NCBI GenBank assembly: GCA_020846515.1
Contig: JADLDX010000934.1
Location: 1 to 10,582 of the forward strand
Direction of reading: 5' to 3'
DNA: 10,582 nt
From: Pirellulaceae bacterium
GTDB taxonomy: Bacteria; Planctomycetota; Planctomycetia; Pirellulales; Pirellulaceae
Shown here: piece by piece, positions 1-5,777 of the stretch
Layout: the number at the start of each line of letters is the position of its first letter
How positions within the stretch are numbered: the stretch's first letter is position 1
Made by a program: the position numbers and the translations under genes
Notes under the pieces: model-generated
Database searches by the model: none
The model's input: the letters and a program-made list of their open reading frames with translations, nothing else
Told to the model about the DNA's origin: nothing

Positions 1-695
1 CCAGAGTCAATGGCCGAAAGGGAATTGGCGATGGCCAGTTCACCATCATTGTGGCAATGGATGCCTAGCTGCACATTGGGCACACCGGCTAGTGTCTCGC
101 GAGCGGCTGCGACGATTTGAGCAACTTCCTCGGGCAGAGTTCCACCATTGGTATCGCAAAGCACGATCCACTTGGCACCTGCCTGGGCTGCAGTGCGAAT
201 GGCCAGGCATGCATATTCGGGATTGGCTTTGTAGCCATCGAAGAAATGTTCGGCGTCATAGACGACTTCGCAATGTCGCGCCAAGAATTCGACACTGTCG
301 CCAATCATGGCCAGGTTCTCTTCCAGCGAGACCGAGAGCACTTCGGTGGCATGAAAGTCCCAGCTCTTGCCGACGACGGTGCACACTGGTGTTTGGGCTG
401 AGAGCAAACCCAGTAGGCCTGGATCCTCAGCGGCCTTCATGCCACGCCGACGCGTCATGCCGAAGGCGCACACCCGAGACGAACCCAAGTCCATTTTGCG
501 CACATGCGCAAAAAACTCGGCGTCCTTTTCATTGGACATGGGATAACCACCTTCAATGTAGTCGACGCCAAACTCCGCCAGGCGGCCAGCAATAGCCAAC
601 TTGTCTTGCAACGAGAAGCTAATGCCTTCGCCTTGCGATCCGTCGCGGAGCGTCGTGTCGTAGATAGCGATGTTGCGTGGCGTGTCGAGGCTCAT
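1..695 (-). CDS. cimA: Citramalate synthase, N-terminal part (3' end beyond left edge)
   Basis: Condenses pyruvate and acetyl-CoA to (R)-citramalate, the first step of the threonine-independent route to 2-oxobutyrate and isoleucine; a cytosolic enzyme of the LeuA/homocitrate synthase superfamily. 231 codons are visible out of about 520 usual. The catalytic DTTLRDGSQGEG signature is at residues 13-24, with the citramalate-type YIEGGYP near 46-52, VVGKSWDFH, YDAEHFFDGYKANPEYA and LCDTNGGTLP, and the metal-binding HxH at H213/H215. These motifs follow the long CimA subfamily (TIGR00977-like) rather than 2-isopropylmalate synthase. The ATG at 693-695 is preceded by GGAGAG (704-709) at 8-nt spacing. 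A leader peptide, attenuator and promoter lie upstream, so expression is probably tied to charged isoleucine/leucine tRNA. The identification is firm; only the C-terminal part, including the allosteric domain, cannot be seen. Confidence 0.95.
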   Translation of the reverse strand, partial: MSLDTPRNIAIYDTTLRDGSQGEGISFSLQDKLAIAGRLAEFGVDYIEGGYPMSNEKDAEFFAHVRKMDLGSSRVCAFGMTRRRGMKAAEDPGLLGLLSAQTPVCTVVGKSWDFHATEVLSVSLEENLAMIGDSVEFLARHCEVVYDAEHFFDGYKANPEYACLAIRTAAQAGAKWIVLCDTNGGTLPEEVAQIVAAARETLAGVPNVQLGIHCHNDGELAIANSLSAIDS

Positions 696-703
696 GTCAG
701 TGG

Positions 704-709
704 CTCTCC
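704..709 (-). promoter_or_regulatory. Ribosome binding site of cimA
   Basis: On the minus strand GGAGAG lies 8 nt before the ATG at 695. It is one of the few convincing Shine-Dalgarno sites in the window. It supports this start and places the terminator at 753-785 wholly inside the untranslated leader. Confidence 0.6.
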
Positions 710-752
710 GGCAGTCGCCCTGGACTGCCTCACAGTTTTGGAAGAAACGAAC

Positions 753-785
753 AAAAAACCCCTGAAGCTGTTGCTCCAGGGGTTT
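753..785 (-). terminator. Intrinsic terminator/attenuator in the cimA leader
   Basis: Read on the minus strand, AAACCCCTG (785-777) pairs with CAGGGGTTT (764-756) in 9 base pairs. After one mismatch, three further pairs (AGC/GCT) close an AACA loop. Six T residues follow (758-753, partly shared with the stem). It sits about 60 nt before the cimA start and 43 nt after the leader ORF stop, so it can act only on transcripts entering cimA. It could also be read as the distal terminator of the small gene at 1054-1416, but a strong promoter lies between the two. Attenuation is therefore the better reading. Confidence 0.8.
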
Positions 786-821
786 GGATAGGTGTGGCGT
801 TCAATTGAACGGATGCACGCT

Positions 822-827
822 CCCTGG
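822..827 (-). promoter_or_regulatory. Candidate antiterminator segment
   Basis: CCAGGG on the minus strand lies one base after the leader ORF stop codon and is perfectly complementary to CCCTGG (781-776) in the 5' arm of the terminator. A ribosome that reaches the stop would cover it and leave the terminator free to form. A ribosome stalled on the Ile codons at 841-849 would leave it exposed, so it could pair with and break the terminator. The stretch is only 6 bp, and the competition is inferred. Confidence 0.5.
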
Positions 828-828
828 G

Positions 829-921
829 TCAGCGCTGCTGGATAATAATCGGGTTAATAATCAACAGGCTGTCAGTCGGCTGCATAATCAAACGCTTCGT
901 GTTGGACTTTCTTAGGTGCAT
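829..921 (-). CDS. Ile/Leu-rich leader peptide of cimA (30 codons)
   Basis: A short ORF between the cimA promoter and terminator. Its last 12 residues are LLIINPIIIQQR before TGA, encoded CTG TTG ATT ATT AAC CCG ATT ATT ATC CAG CAG CGC, giving two adjacent Leu codons and five Ile codons in nine positions. Such a cluster just ahead of an attenuator is the hallmark of ribosome-mediated control of branched-chain amino-acid genes in proteobacteria and actinobacteria, and here the downstream gene makes an isoleucine precursor. Two starts are possible: ATG at 921, with GGAAGA immediately before it, giving 30 aa; or ATG at 885, giving 18 aa (MQPTDS followed by the 12 residues above). Both read the same regulatory codons. 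The peptide itself probably has no function. Confidence 0.75.
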   Translation of the reverse strand: MHLRKSNTKRLIMQPTDSLLIINPIIIQQR

Positions 922-933
922 TCTTCCGATGTG

Positions 934-976
934 CAGCTTCTGCGACCAGAGATAAGGCGAGTCGATAAGGAAGCTG
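934..976 (-). promoter_or_regulatory. 5'-leader hairpin upstream of the leader ORF
   Basis: On the minus strand CAGCTTC (976-970) and GAAGCTG (940-934) are perfectly complementary, with about 29 nt between them. CAGCTTC occurs again in the 3' half of the terminator (770-764), so GAAGCTG has two possible partners. This may be part of the folding switch or may be chance; seven-base matches are weak evidence alone. Confidence 0.35.
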
Positions 977-996
977 GCTCGGAAACTCAATGTTGA

Positions 997-1025
997 AGAT
1001 TAGGTGCCAATCCCGCGGTTGTCAA
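997..1025 (-). promoter_or_regulatory. Sigma70-type promoter of the cimA leader, with palindrome over the -35
   Basis: On the minus strand a perfect TTGACA (1025-1020) is followed by a 17-bp spacer and TAATCT (1002-997). It is the best promoter match I found in the window. The predicted transcript start is near 990, giving a leader of about 295 nt that contains the leader ORF and the terminator. The -35 is embedded in a perfect 6+1+6 palindrome, CGGTTG-T-CAACCG (1016-1028 on the plus strand), which could be an operator. It lies about 28 nt past the stop of the gene at 1054, so cimA appears to have its own promoter. Confidence 0.7.
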
Positions 1026-1053
1026 CCGGGGACGGCTGCCGGGTGGGTGACGT

Positions 1054-1416
1054 TTACCAGATACGAGATCCGTGATTCCAAACTCCCCACACCGGCCGAT
1101 ACCGAACCGGCTGGAGATAGTACGGATTCATCTCGTTGTTCATCATGGCGTTTGGCAGAGCCGGCCGAAGCGGCTCGTACCCGATCCACTTGTTCCATTG
1201 CATCCGCAACATTCGCTGATCCGCATCAAAGCGAGCCCGCTGCTGAGCAATCGTAAGTGGTTGTGGAACGGTGGCGTCGTAGCCACCCAGTGAGGCCGTG
1301 GTGGTTAACGGCAACGGCTTGATGCCGTCCTGGTCGTCTGCTCGCGCCGATTCAGTGGCTGCGGCCACCAATAAGCTCAAGCATGCGACCCACCCTAACA
1401 TGATTGGTCGAAACAT
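1054..1416 (-). CDS. Small secreted protein of unknown function
   Basis: 120 residues. The N-terminus reads as a Sec signal peptide: a short MFRP start, a hydrophobic stretch at about 5-21 (IMLGWVACLSLLVAAA), and likely cleavage after ARA (about 24-26). The mature part is about 94 aa, has no cysteine, and is rich in Trp, Tyr, Pro and Asn towards the end, with WNKWIGYEPLRPALPN at about 74-89 and a YYLQPVRYRPVWGVW tail. I do not recognise a domain; the 'GYEPLRP' and 'RPVWG' patterns recall small secreted planctomycete proteins, but that is recollection and not a search result. An internal ATG at codon 6 is an alternative start. A GGAGA lies about 12 nt upstream of the first ATG. A promoter (1481-1509) and an upstream terminator (1526-1557) suggest it is transcribed alone. 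Confidence 0.75.
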   Translation of the reverse strand: MFRPIMLGWVACLSLLVAAATESARADDQDGIKPLPLTTTASLGGYDATVPQPLTIAQQRARFDADQRMLRMQWNKWIGYEPLRPALPNAMMNNEMNPYYLQPVRYRPVWGVWNHGSRIW

Positions 1417-1460
1417 CTTTTCTGGGTCTCCACGGAATTCGACTCTGGTGCCCGTCAGCC

Positions 1461-1480
1461 CTGACCTAAGTGCAGGTCAG
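1461..1480. repeat. Perfect 7-bp inverted repeat in the 5' region of the small secreted gene
   Basis: CTGACCT (1461-1467) and AGGTCAG (1474-1480) flank the 6-nt AAGTGC. No T-run follows on either strand, so it is not a terminator. It sits at or just after the predicted transcript start (about 1474) of the gene at 1054-1416 and could be an operator or an mRNA 5' hairpin. Confidence 0.4.
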
Positions 1481-1509
1481 ATTCTGTACTCTCCAGGCAC
1501 TAGACTCAA
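1481..1509 (-). promoter_or_regulatory. Candidate promoter of the small secreted gene
   Basis: On the minus strand TTGAGT (1509-1504), a 17-bp spacer and CAGAAT (1486-1481). Each box matches consensus at four of six positions. It lies between the terminator at 1526-1557 and the ATG at 1416, which is where a promoter is expected. Confidence 0.35.
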
Positions 1510-1525
1510 CAGCCACGGCATACTT

Positions 1526-1557
1526 AAAAAGCCAGTAGGTTTGGAGCGGACTGGCTT
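1526..1557 (-). terminator. Intrinsic terminator after the Nif3-like gene
   Basis: On the minus strand AAGCCAGT (1557-1550) pairs with ACTGGCTT (1536-1529) around a 14-nt loop, and the strand then reads on as a T5 run (1530-1526). It lies 182 nt past the stop of the gene at 1740 and before the candidate promoter of the next gene, so it probably ends the three-gene transcript. Confidence 0.55.
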
Positions 1558-1739
1558 CAGCCGTCGCTGTTAAGTACTGCCTTTCATCGAATAGTATCGC
1601 GGTCTTTAGCTAGCAAAAGAGTTTGGCCAGCTAGTTTTTCGAAGGCGAAACGCACCAACGCAACTTGTGGGTAGAGAATGCTTGATAGGCAAAATAAGCC
1701 CAGCAGCGGCCGTTGCCCGCGTCCAAGCCTTCCGCCGGT

Positions 1740-2576
1740 TCAGGGGATAGACTTGGTTTCGTTCATCAAGCTGCAGACTGGATCGCTTTCTGTCAGACTG
1801 CCCCAAACGGTTAACTGGGGAAAGGCATTGGCCAGTCGCGTGGCCATTTGGTCCATGGCAAACTTCTCGCTGGCAAAGTGTCCAATCAGCAACAGACCCA
1901 TCCCTAGTGACTGAGCTTCCAGGCAAGTATGAAACGTGGCCTCACCGGTAACCAGCAGGTCGCAACCTTGCTGGGCAGCGACGGAAACAAACGTGCCACC
2001 ACTGCCGCATCCGAGGGCTACTCGTCCTATAGGACGGTCCGTCATGACAGCCCGCGGGCGGCAGTGCGGAACGGTTGAAGATAGTTTGCGGGCGAGTGTC
2101 GGTATGTCGCTGGCGCGGGTCAAGCGGCCGAAACGTCCGGCACCCAGCTGTGGCTGCGCCGCGTTCGGGATGAGTGGCTCAATGTCGATCAGCGAGAGTT
2201 TGCGGGCGAGCTGAGCATTGATGCCGTCGGGGGCTGAGTCCCATGCTGTGTGCGGGCTGTAGATACCAATGCGATGGCTGGCCAGTTGCCAGATCAAATG
2301 GCCCGTATAACTTTCGCTGGTAATCTTCGCCAAGGGCTTGAAGGGCAGGGGATGATGACTGATCACCAGGCTTGCCCGCTGTTGGATCGCTTCTTGAACG
2401 CTCTCTGGGGTCAGGGTCAGACAGGTCATGACGCGTTCTACCGCCGCGTTCATACTTCCCAAAAGGAGACCTGTATTATCCCACGACTCGCTCAGCGCCA
2501 GCGGTGCGATCTGCTCCATGATCTGAACCAGATCGCGAACGGTAACGGCAGGCAGTAGGCTGAGCGAATCAGTCAT
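1740..2576 (-). CDS. Nif3-like dinuclear metal center protein (DUF34/YbgI-YqfO family)
   Basis: 278 residues from the ATG at 2576. The Nif3 signature is complete: SESWDNTGLLLG (about 29-40), VISHHPLPFKPL with H74/H75, SPHTAWDSAPDGIN with H109 and D113, GCGSG (about 190-194), VTGEATFHT, and GHFASEKFA with H233/E237. The two histidines of HH, the Asp and the final H/E are the residues that hold the two metal ions in family structures. Members are toroidal hexamers, often described as putative GTP cyclohydrolase 1 type 2 or metal chaperone-like; the cellular role is unsettled. The length fits the short form without the inserted PII-like domain of YqfO. The start is chosen because the conserved region begins directly after it; the frame is open further upstream but overlaps the preceding gene, whose stop lies 7 nt before this ATG. 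This packing indicates co-transcription. Confidence 0.93.
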   Translation of the reverse strand: MTDSLSLLPAVTVRDLVQIMEQIAPLALSESWDNTGLLLGSMNAAVERVMTCLTLTPESVQEAIQQRASLVISHHPLPFKPLAKITSESYTGHLIWQLASHRIGIYSPHTAWDSAPDGINAQLARKLSLIDIEPLIPNAAQPQLGAGRFGRLTRASDIPTLARKLSSTVPHCRPRAVMTDRPIGRVALGCGSGGTFVSVAAQQGCDLLVTGEATFHTCLEAQSLGMGLLLIGHFASEKFAMDQMATRLANAFPQLTVWGSLTESDPVCSLMNETKSIP

Positions 2577-2583
2577 ATACAGA

Positions 2584-3150
2584 TCAATCGGCGCCAGGCA
2601 GATTTCGAGGGAAGGGCAACGATTCCGCCGAGGGCAGTGGACCTTCGTTATTCTCCAGCCATTGAATACGTTCTTGTTCGGTAGCGTAATAACGCAACCA
2701 GGTATCAGCATCGTCGTCGTCCAAGCAACGCCACGACAGACGATTGCCAGGCAAGTCCACCTTCTTTTCCCAACTAGGCAAGATATCGCGGTAAATCAGA
2801 GTATACAGTTGGCGATCCGATAGGTGATCGGTATCTTGCAGCACGATACGACGGGAGAACAAACGATCGATTGTGTCATACAGCAATGTACTTAGCACGT
2901 CATCGTCCAGTTTGTCAGGAGGTGGGAGGGATAAAGCAGGTTCAAACCAACGGCTGATCGGTAACGCAGGCGCACGTTCCCACGCCAGCATGGATTCTAG
3001 AAACTCATTTTCCTCGGCCAGCGTCATGCAGCGCGATTGGACGATGTCGACCGACTCGTCCACATAGGGCTCCAACTCGTCGCGCAGCCGTGCATTGCGC
3101 AGGAGGAGGTCGATTTCTTCTTCAGCAGCGGGGAAGGGAGTATTGCTCAT
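2584..3150 (-). CDS. Conserved-looking protein of unknown function (188 aa)
   Basis: A soluble, acidic, Trp- and Leu-rich protein with no signal peptide or membrane segment. The N-terminal third is likely helical and charged (residues 8-60, with many Glu and Asp). The C-terminal part has a distinctive block, DILPSWEKKVDLPGNRLSWR, then a DDDDAD run and WLRYYATEQERIQWLE, ending in a Pro-rich tail. I do not recognise the family. Its ATG overlaps the stop of the preceding small gene (ATGA at 3150-3147), and its own stop is 7 nt before the Nif3-like gene, so it is the middle member of a compact operon. AGGA lies about 6 nt before the ATG. The coupling suggests the three products are made together, but a shared function is only inference. 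Confidence 0.85.
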   Translation of the reverse strand: MSNTPFPAAEEEIDLLLRNARLRDELEPYVDESVDIVQSRCMTLAEENEFLESMLAWERAPALPISRWFEPALSLPPPDKLDDDVLSTLLYDTIDRLFSRRIVLQDTDHLSDRQLYTLIYRDILPSWEKKVDLPGNRLSWRCLDDDDADTWLRYYATEQERIQWLENNEGPLPSAESLPFPRNLPGAD

Positions 3151-3335
3151 GACAGTTCCTGAATTTCCAACATCCGTACTGGGGCCAAGCCATCGTTTTC
3201 CGTCGACCAGCCATCCGACTGAACGACCCGTGCGTGAGTGAATCTTGCCGCTCGCTCGCCAGCGATAGTTCCATGGCGGCTTGCACTCACACGTACGACT
3301 TTAGCCATCACCGTTCGTGGCTCAATACTCGACAT
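3147..3335 (-). CDS. Small basic protein of unknown function, first gene of the Nif3 operon
   Basis: 62 residues from the ATG at 3335, or 53 from the ATG at 3308 (MAKVVRVSASRHG...), ending VRMLEIQELS. The frame is open to a GTG at 3401. The protein is basic in the middle (GERAARFTHARVVQ) and has no membrane segment or known motif. It is called a gene because its TGA overlaps the next ATG as ATGA and the frame matches the spacing of the rest of the operon. The start is uncertain: no in-frame ATG, GTG or TTG sits at normal distance from the strong purine tract AGGAGGAAGGGG (3380-3369). The nearest in-frame possibility is an ATT at 3362. The tract might instead serve a 16-codon ORF starting at GTG 3358. 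Confidence 0.55.
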   Translation of the reverse strand: MSSIEPRTVMAKVVRVSASRHGTIAGERAARFTHARVVQSDGWSTENDGLAPVRMLEIQELS

Positions 3336-3561
3336 GAAGAAATATGGTGATTCGGCACAAATCCGTGTCCCCTTCCTCCTCAACACCCGAACAACCCACA
3401 CGTTTTTACATTAAACATCAGCGAAAACCTGGATTTAGTCCTGGTCTTTAGCCGGCGAAGGTAGTCGGCCCCGGTCCCTGAAGCGGAGGATGCTGCCACG
3501 GTTACCCCCGCTGGGTAAAGCACCAGGCCATGCGGGCCGGCGAAACCATCGCTACCAACTG

Positions 3562-4479
3562 CTAACGACCCGTGGCTTCCCGATGGAGCGTTTTCCAAGT
3601 CGTCAGCTCGATCCCTTGCTGGTTGATGAACTGACCGATCTCCGGATCGGTGAAGATCCGATAGTCTTGATCGCGGCGGGCGGAACTGCTGGTGATGCCT
3701 TGTAATTCCGCGTTATCTATGCCGCAGTGAATTAACAAGGCGGTGACTCCGTTGGGCAGTTGGCGGAGCGACTGCCGGTAGGTCTCGAGGCGTTTGGCGG
3801 GATTGTCTCCACCGTAGAACTGCAGCAGATTGTCGAGCATAGGTAGTCCTGCGGCCGTTAACTTGGCCGCGGCCGAAAGTTGGCGATCGGCCAGCGCTGG
3901 GTACGCTTTGGCCGCTTCGGGTGCCAGGCGTTTGAAGAACAACACCGGCAACTTGTACTCGAGTCCCAATTGCACATAGACCTCAATCAAATCCGGTCTG
4001 GTCATCAGACTGCCCATGTGGGTATCCAAGTGCGACAGCGGCACACCAAAGGCCAGCGCTCGATCAATTTGGGCCTTGAGCTCGATGCGCACTTCATCTG
4101 CTTTGGCATGCTGCTTGACCTGGTCCGTGCCGTCCCACAAATAACCCTCTGGATCGATCAGCGATGGCACGCGCGCGTTACCTGCTACAGAGCCCCAACG
4201 ATAGACATCCCATTCCGAATTCAGCGTCAGATGTATGCCGTAGTCGTATTGCGGATGAGCCTTGGCATATTGTGCAAACTCTTTGAACCATGGACATGGC
4301 ACCATGATGCTGGCCGATGTCACGATGCCTTTCTCCAACGCATCGATGGTGGCGACATTGACCGAATGAGACATACCGGCATCGTCTGCATGAATGATCA
4401 ATTGCTTGCGGTCTTGCGCTTGGGTAAAGCAGGGTGAAAGCGACCATACAAGCAACACGAGAACGGTAAATCGATTCAT
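3562..4479 (-). CDS. Secreted ChbG/YdjC-like carbohydrate deacetylase
   Basis: 305 residues. A Sec signal peptide (hydrophobic core at about 4-16, likely cleavage near TQA-QD around 21) sends it out of the cytoplasm; Cys17 is preceded by LSP, not a good lipobox. The YdjC/ChbG signatures follow: IIHADDAGMSHSVN (28-41, with D32/D33 as candidate catalytic and metal residues), YGIHLTLN with H83, and SHLDTHMG with H150/D152/H154. Near the end comes ALLIHCG. In this family an NodB-like metal site removes acetyl groups from N-acetyl sugars, as E. coli ChbG does with diacetylchitobiose; a secreted version fits polysaccharide breakdown in a planctomycete. Substrate cannot be read from sequence. No Shine-Dalgarno site is visible. 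The gene stands between the element at 4545-4688 and the Nif3 operon, 226 bp from the latter's ATG at 3335. Confidence 0.9.
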   Translation of the reverse strand: MNRFTVLVLLVWSLSPCFTQAQDRKQLIIHADDAGMSHSVNVATIDALEKGIVTSASIMVPCPWFKEFAQYAKAHPQYDYGIHLTLNSEWDVYRWGSVAGNARVPSLIDPEGYLWDGTDQVKQHAKADEVRIELKAQIDRALAFGVPLSHLDTHMGSLMTRPDLIEVYVQLGLEYKLPVLFFKRLAPEAAKAYPALADRQLSAAAKLTAAGLPMLDNLLQFYGGDNPAKRLETYRQSLRQLPNGVTALLIHCGIDNAELQGITSSSARRDQDYRIFTDPEIGQFINQQGIELTTWKTLHREATGR

Positions 4480-4544
4480 GACAGTGGGTATCTAAGTTTG
4501 GAGTGAGGGGTAGAGGCTCGAAGATCGTGCTTAGCAACGACGCT

Positions 4545-4688
4545 TAGCTGGACAGCGCCACTTTGAATCAGCCGCTGGGCGTTAGCCCCGGTTTTTTCAG
4601 CGACAACGGTGGCTAACGCCAATGCGGCTAATATCTAAAATCGCAGCGAATCACTGTGAATTCGATTCAAAGTGGCGTTGTCCAGTTA
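4545..4688. repeat. MITE-like element with 25-bp terminal inverted repeats
   Basis: The left end (4545-4569) and right end (4664-4688) are inverted copies matching at 23 of 25 positions; the shared core is CTGGACArCGCCACTTTG plus AATC. The interior carries GGCGTTAGCC (4578-4587) and its perfect complement GGCTAACGCC (4611-4620), and outside these GCCGC (4571-4575) with GCGGC (4624-4628), so a second hairpin is nested in the first. The part at 4570-4596 is a copy of the palindrome unit repeated at 7669-7783. No coding frame of note is present. The right end coincides with the TAA stop of the DUF72 gene. I see no clear target-site duplication. It may be a non-autonomous transposable element or a structured RNA-like palindrome; the first is favoured. 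Confidence 0.7.
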
Positions 4689-5567
4689 GAACAGTGTGAG
4701 TTGGATTTCGCTGGGGCCTGATTTTTCGGCAGGCCACAGCGGTGGTGGCGCCAGTTGCGGTAAATGCTCACCAATAGCCGCGTAAAGCTGACGCGCAAAA
4801 GGCGGTGCGTATCGGTCGTCGGGCGCGTGCGTGAACACGAACGGTTCAAGTCCATTGGCTAGCCACTGAGCGATAACCGGCGCCCATTGGTGGATCCAGG
4901 GTTGTACCTCTTCGATCTGAGTGCGACCGATAAGACGCAAAAACGGATGTCGTCCCGTAACGGTTTGACGCACAGGTGTTTGAGGCTTGCGAACTTGAGC
5001 CGCTTTTTCGGAGTCATCGCCAGGTGGCTTGGAGTAGAGCGGTCGTGAATCGAAAATTACTTTGTCAATATTCAGTTCACGCAACAACTCATCCAGCCAC
5101 TTCTCGTGTGCCGATGCGTCAAACCAACTGGGATGACGCACTTCCACGGCCCAGGGTAAATGTTTGGGCAGGTCGCGGAGGAAGCTCTCGAGATCCGGTC
5201 GATTCCGTGGTGAATAGTCAGGTGGCATTTGCAGGAACGATGGTCCCAGGCAATGGCCCGCATGCAGCACTTCGGCCACGGCCAGAAATGCTTGCAGGTC
5301 CGCTGTAGCGCCCAGTAGTCTGCACTCATGCGAAATGGCTCGCGGCATCTTCAAGGCGAATCGAAAGCCAGGTTGCACCGACTCGCGCCAGCGAAGGGCG
5401 GTCTCCAAACTGGGCAAGGCGTAAAACGAACTGTTGCCTTCAACCGTATTGAACGCAGTTGAGTACTGTGGCAGCCATTGGCTACGCGTGGCCACGCTGG
5501 TGAACAGCAGTCCCTTCCAAGCCTCGCAGGCCCAAACTGGACAACCAATGAAAAGCTTACCAACCAT
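4686..5567 (-). CDS. DUF72 (YecE-like) TIM-barrel protein
   Basis: About 293 residues; two successive ATGs (5570 and 5567) make the start uncertain by one codon. Family landmarks in order: FIGCPVWACEAWKG near the N-terminus, FNTVEGNSSFYALPS (about 39-53), FRFALKMPRAISHE, LGPSFLQMPP, AVEVRHPSWF (about 140-149), FVFTHAPDDRYAPPFARQL, and the C-terminal QLTLF, typical of the family's last residues. DUF72 proteins are predicted TIM barrels of unknown reaction; the HAPDD.YAP variant replaces the more common N-N-D box. There is no signal peptide, so it is cytoplasmic. It is divergent from the PVC-type gene across about 210 bp. The stop codon is the first triplet of the inverted-repeat element, yet the C-terminus appears intact. 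Confidence 0.92.
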   Translation of the reverse strand: MVGKLFIGCPVWACEAWKGLLFTSVATRSQWLPQYSTAFNTVEGNSSFYALPSLETALRWRESVQPGFRFALKMPRAISHECRLLGATADLQAFLAVAEVLHAGHCLGPSFLQMPPDYSPRNRPDLESFLRDLPKHLPWAVEVRHPSWFDASAHEKWLDELLRELNIDKVIFDSRPLYSKPPGDDSEKAAQVRKPQTPVRQTVTGRHPFLRLIGRTQIEEVQPWIHQWAPVIAQWLANGLEPFVFTHAPDDRYAPPFARQLYAAIGEHLPQLAPPPLWPAEKSGPSEIQLTLF

Positions 5568-5570
5568 CAT

Positions 5571-5777
5571 CCGCTATTCCCATCTTCGCGGTCATTTCAT
5601 ACCGCACAACACTTCACTTCGACACTCTTCTCTGGACATCCAGTGACTTCCGAGCCAAATCGCACGGTCGCCCTGGTGCCGCGATTTGCTGGCAGAACTT
5701 CGAGTACAATCGGACGTTTTGGTCCCCCAACCCACAACCCACACACTTTAATCCAGTACCAGGAGCGACAATCAACC
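5571..5777. promoter_or_regulatory. Divergent intergenic region between DUF72 and PVC-type genes
   Basis: 207 bp must hold promoters for both genes. On the plus strand TACAAT (5705-5710) is a reasonable -10 for the gene at 5778 and would give a 5' UTR of about 60 nt, but no good -35 is seen at the right distance (GATTTG at 5683-5688 is poor). On the minus strand I find only a weak TATGAA. No operator-like palindrome stands out. The plus-strand reading frame stays open through this region, but start placement argues that it is untranslated. Confidence 0.3.

Larger units (their letters stand above)
1417..1739. other. Intergenic region of 323 bp
   Basis: From right to left on the minus strand it holds the 3' untranslated tail of the Nif3-like gene, the terminator at 1526-1557, the candidate promoter at 1481-1509 and the hairpin at 1461-1480. 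A short CTAGC/GCTAG pair (1610-1614 and 1630-1634), followed by T5 on the plus strand, is too weak to call. I see no gene between 1560 and 1739. Confidence 0.6.

Noticed and set aside
92..595. Open plus-strand frame of 167 codons
   Set aside because: It lies opposite the unmistakable citramalate synthase; its translation is rich in Arg, His and Cys with no protein-like pattern.
801..812. Palindrome around TTCAATTGAA (GTTCAATTGAAC) in the cimA leader as an operator
   Set aside because: It lies inside the transcribed leader between antiterminator segment and terminator; more likely incidental or a minor leader hairpin than a promoter operator.
3502..3518. TTACCC/GGGTAA hairpin as a terminator of the deacetylase gene
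   Set aside because: Six-bp stem without a T run on either strand; position fits but structure is not convincing.
3380..3598. Minus-strand frame of 72 codons between the deacetylase and the Nif3 operon
   Set aside because: It overlaps the deacetylase 3' end and is low-complexity Gly/Ala/Ser; no start signal is visible.
3880..4437. Plus-strand frame of 185 codons opposite the deacetylase
   Set aside because: The minus-strand product has a signal peptide and all YdjC metal motifs; the plus-strand translation has no recognisable features.
5478..5777. Upstream extension of the PVC-type gene by 100 codons
   Set aside because: It would overlap the DUF72 gene and put about 100 residues before a clean signal peptide; AGGAG and the signal both favour the ATG at 5778.
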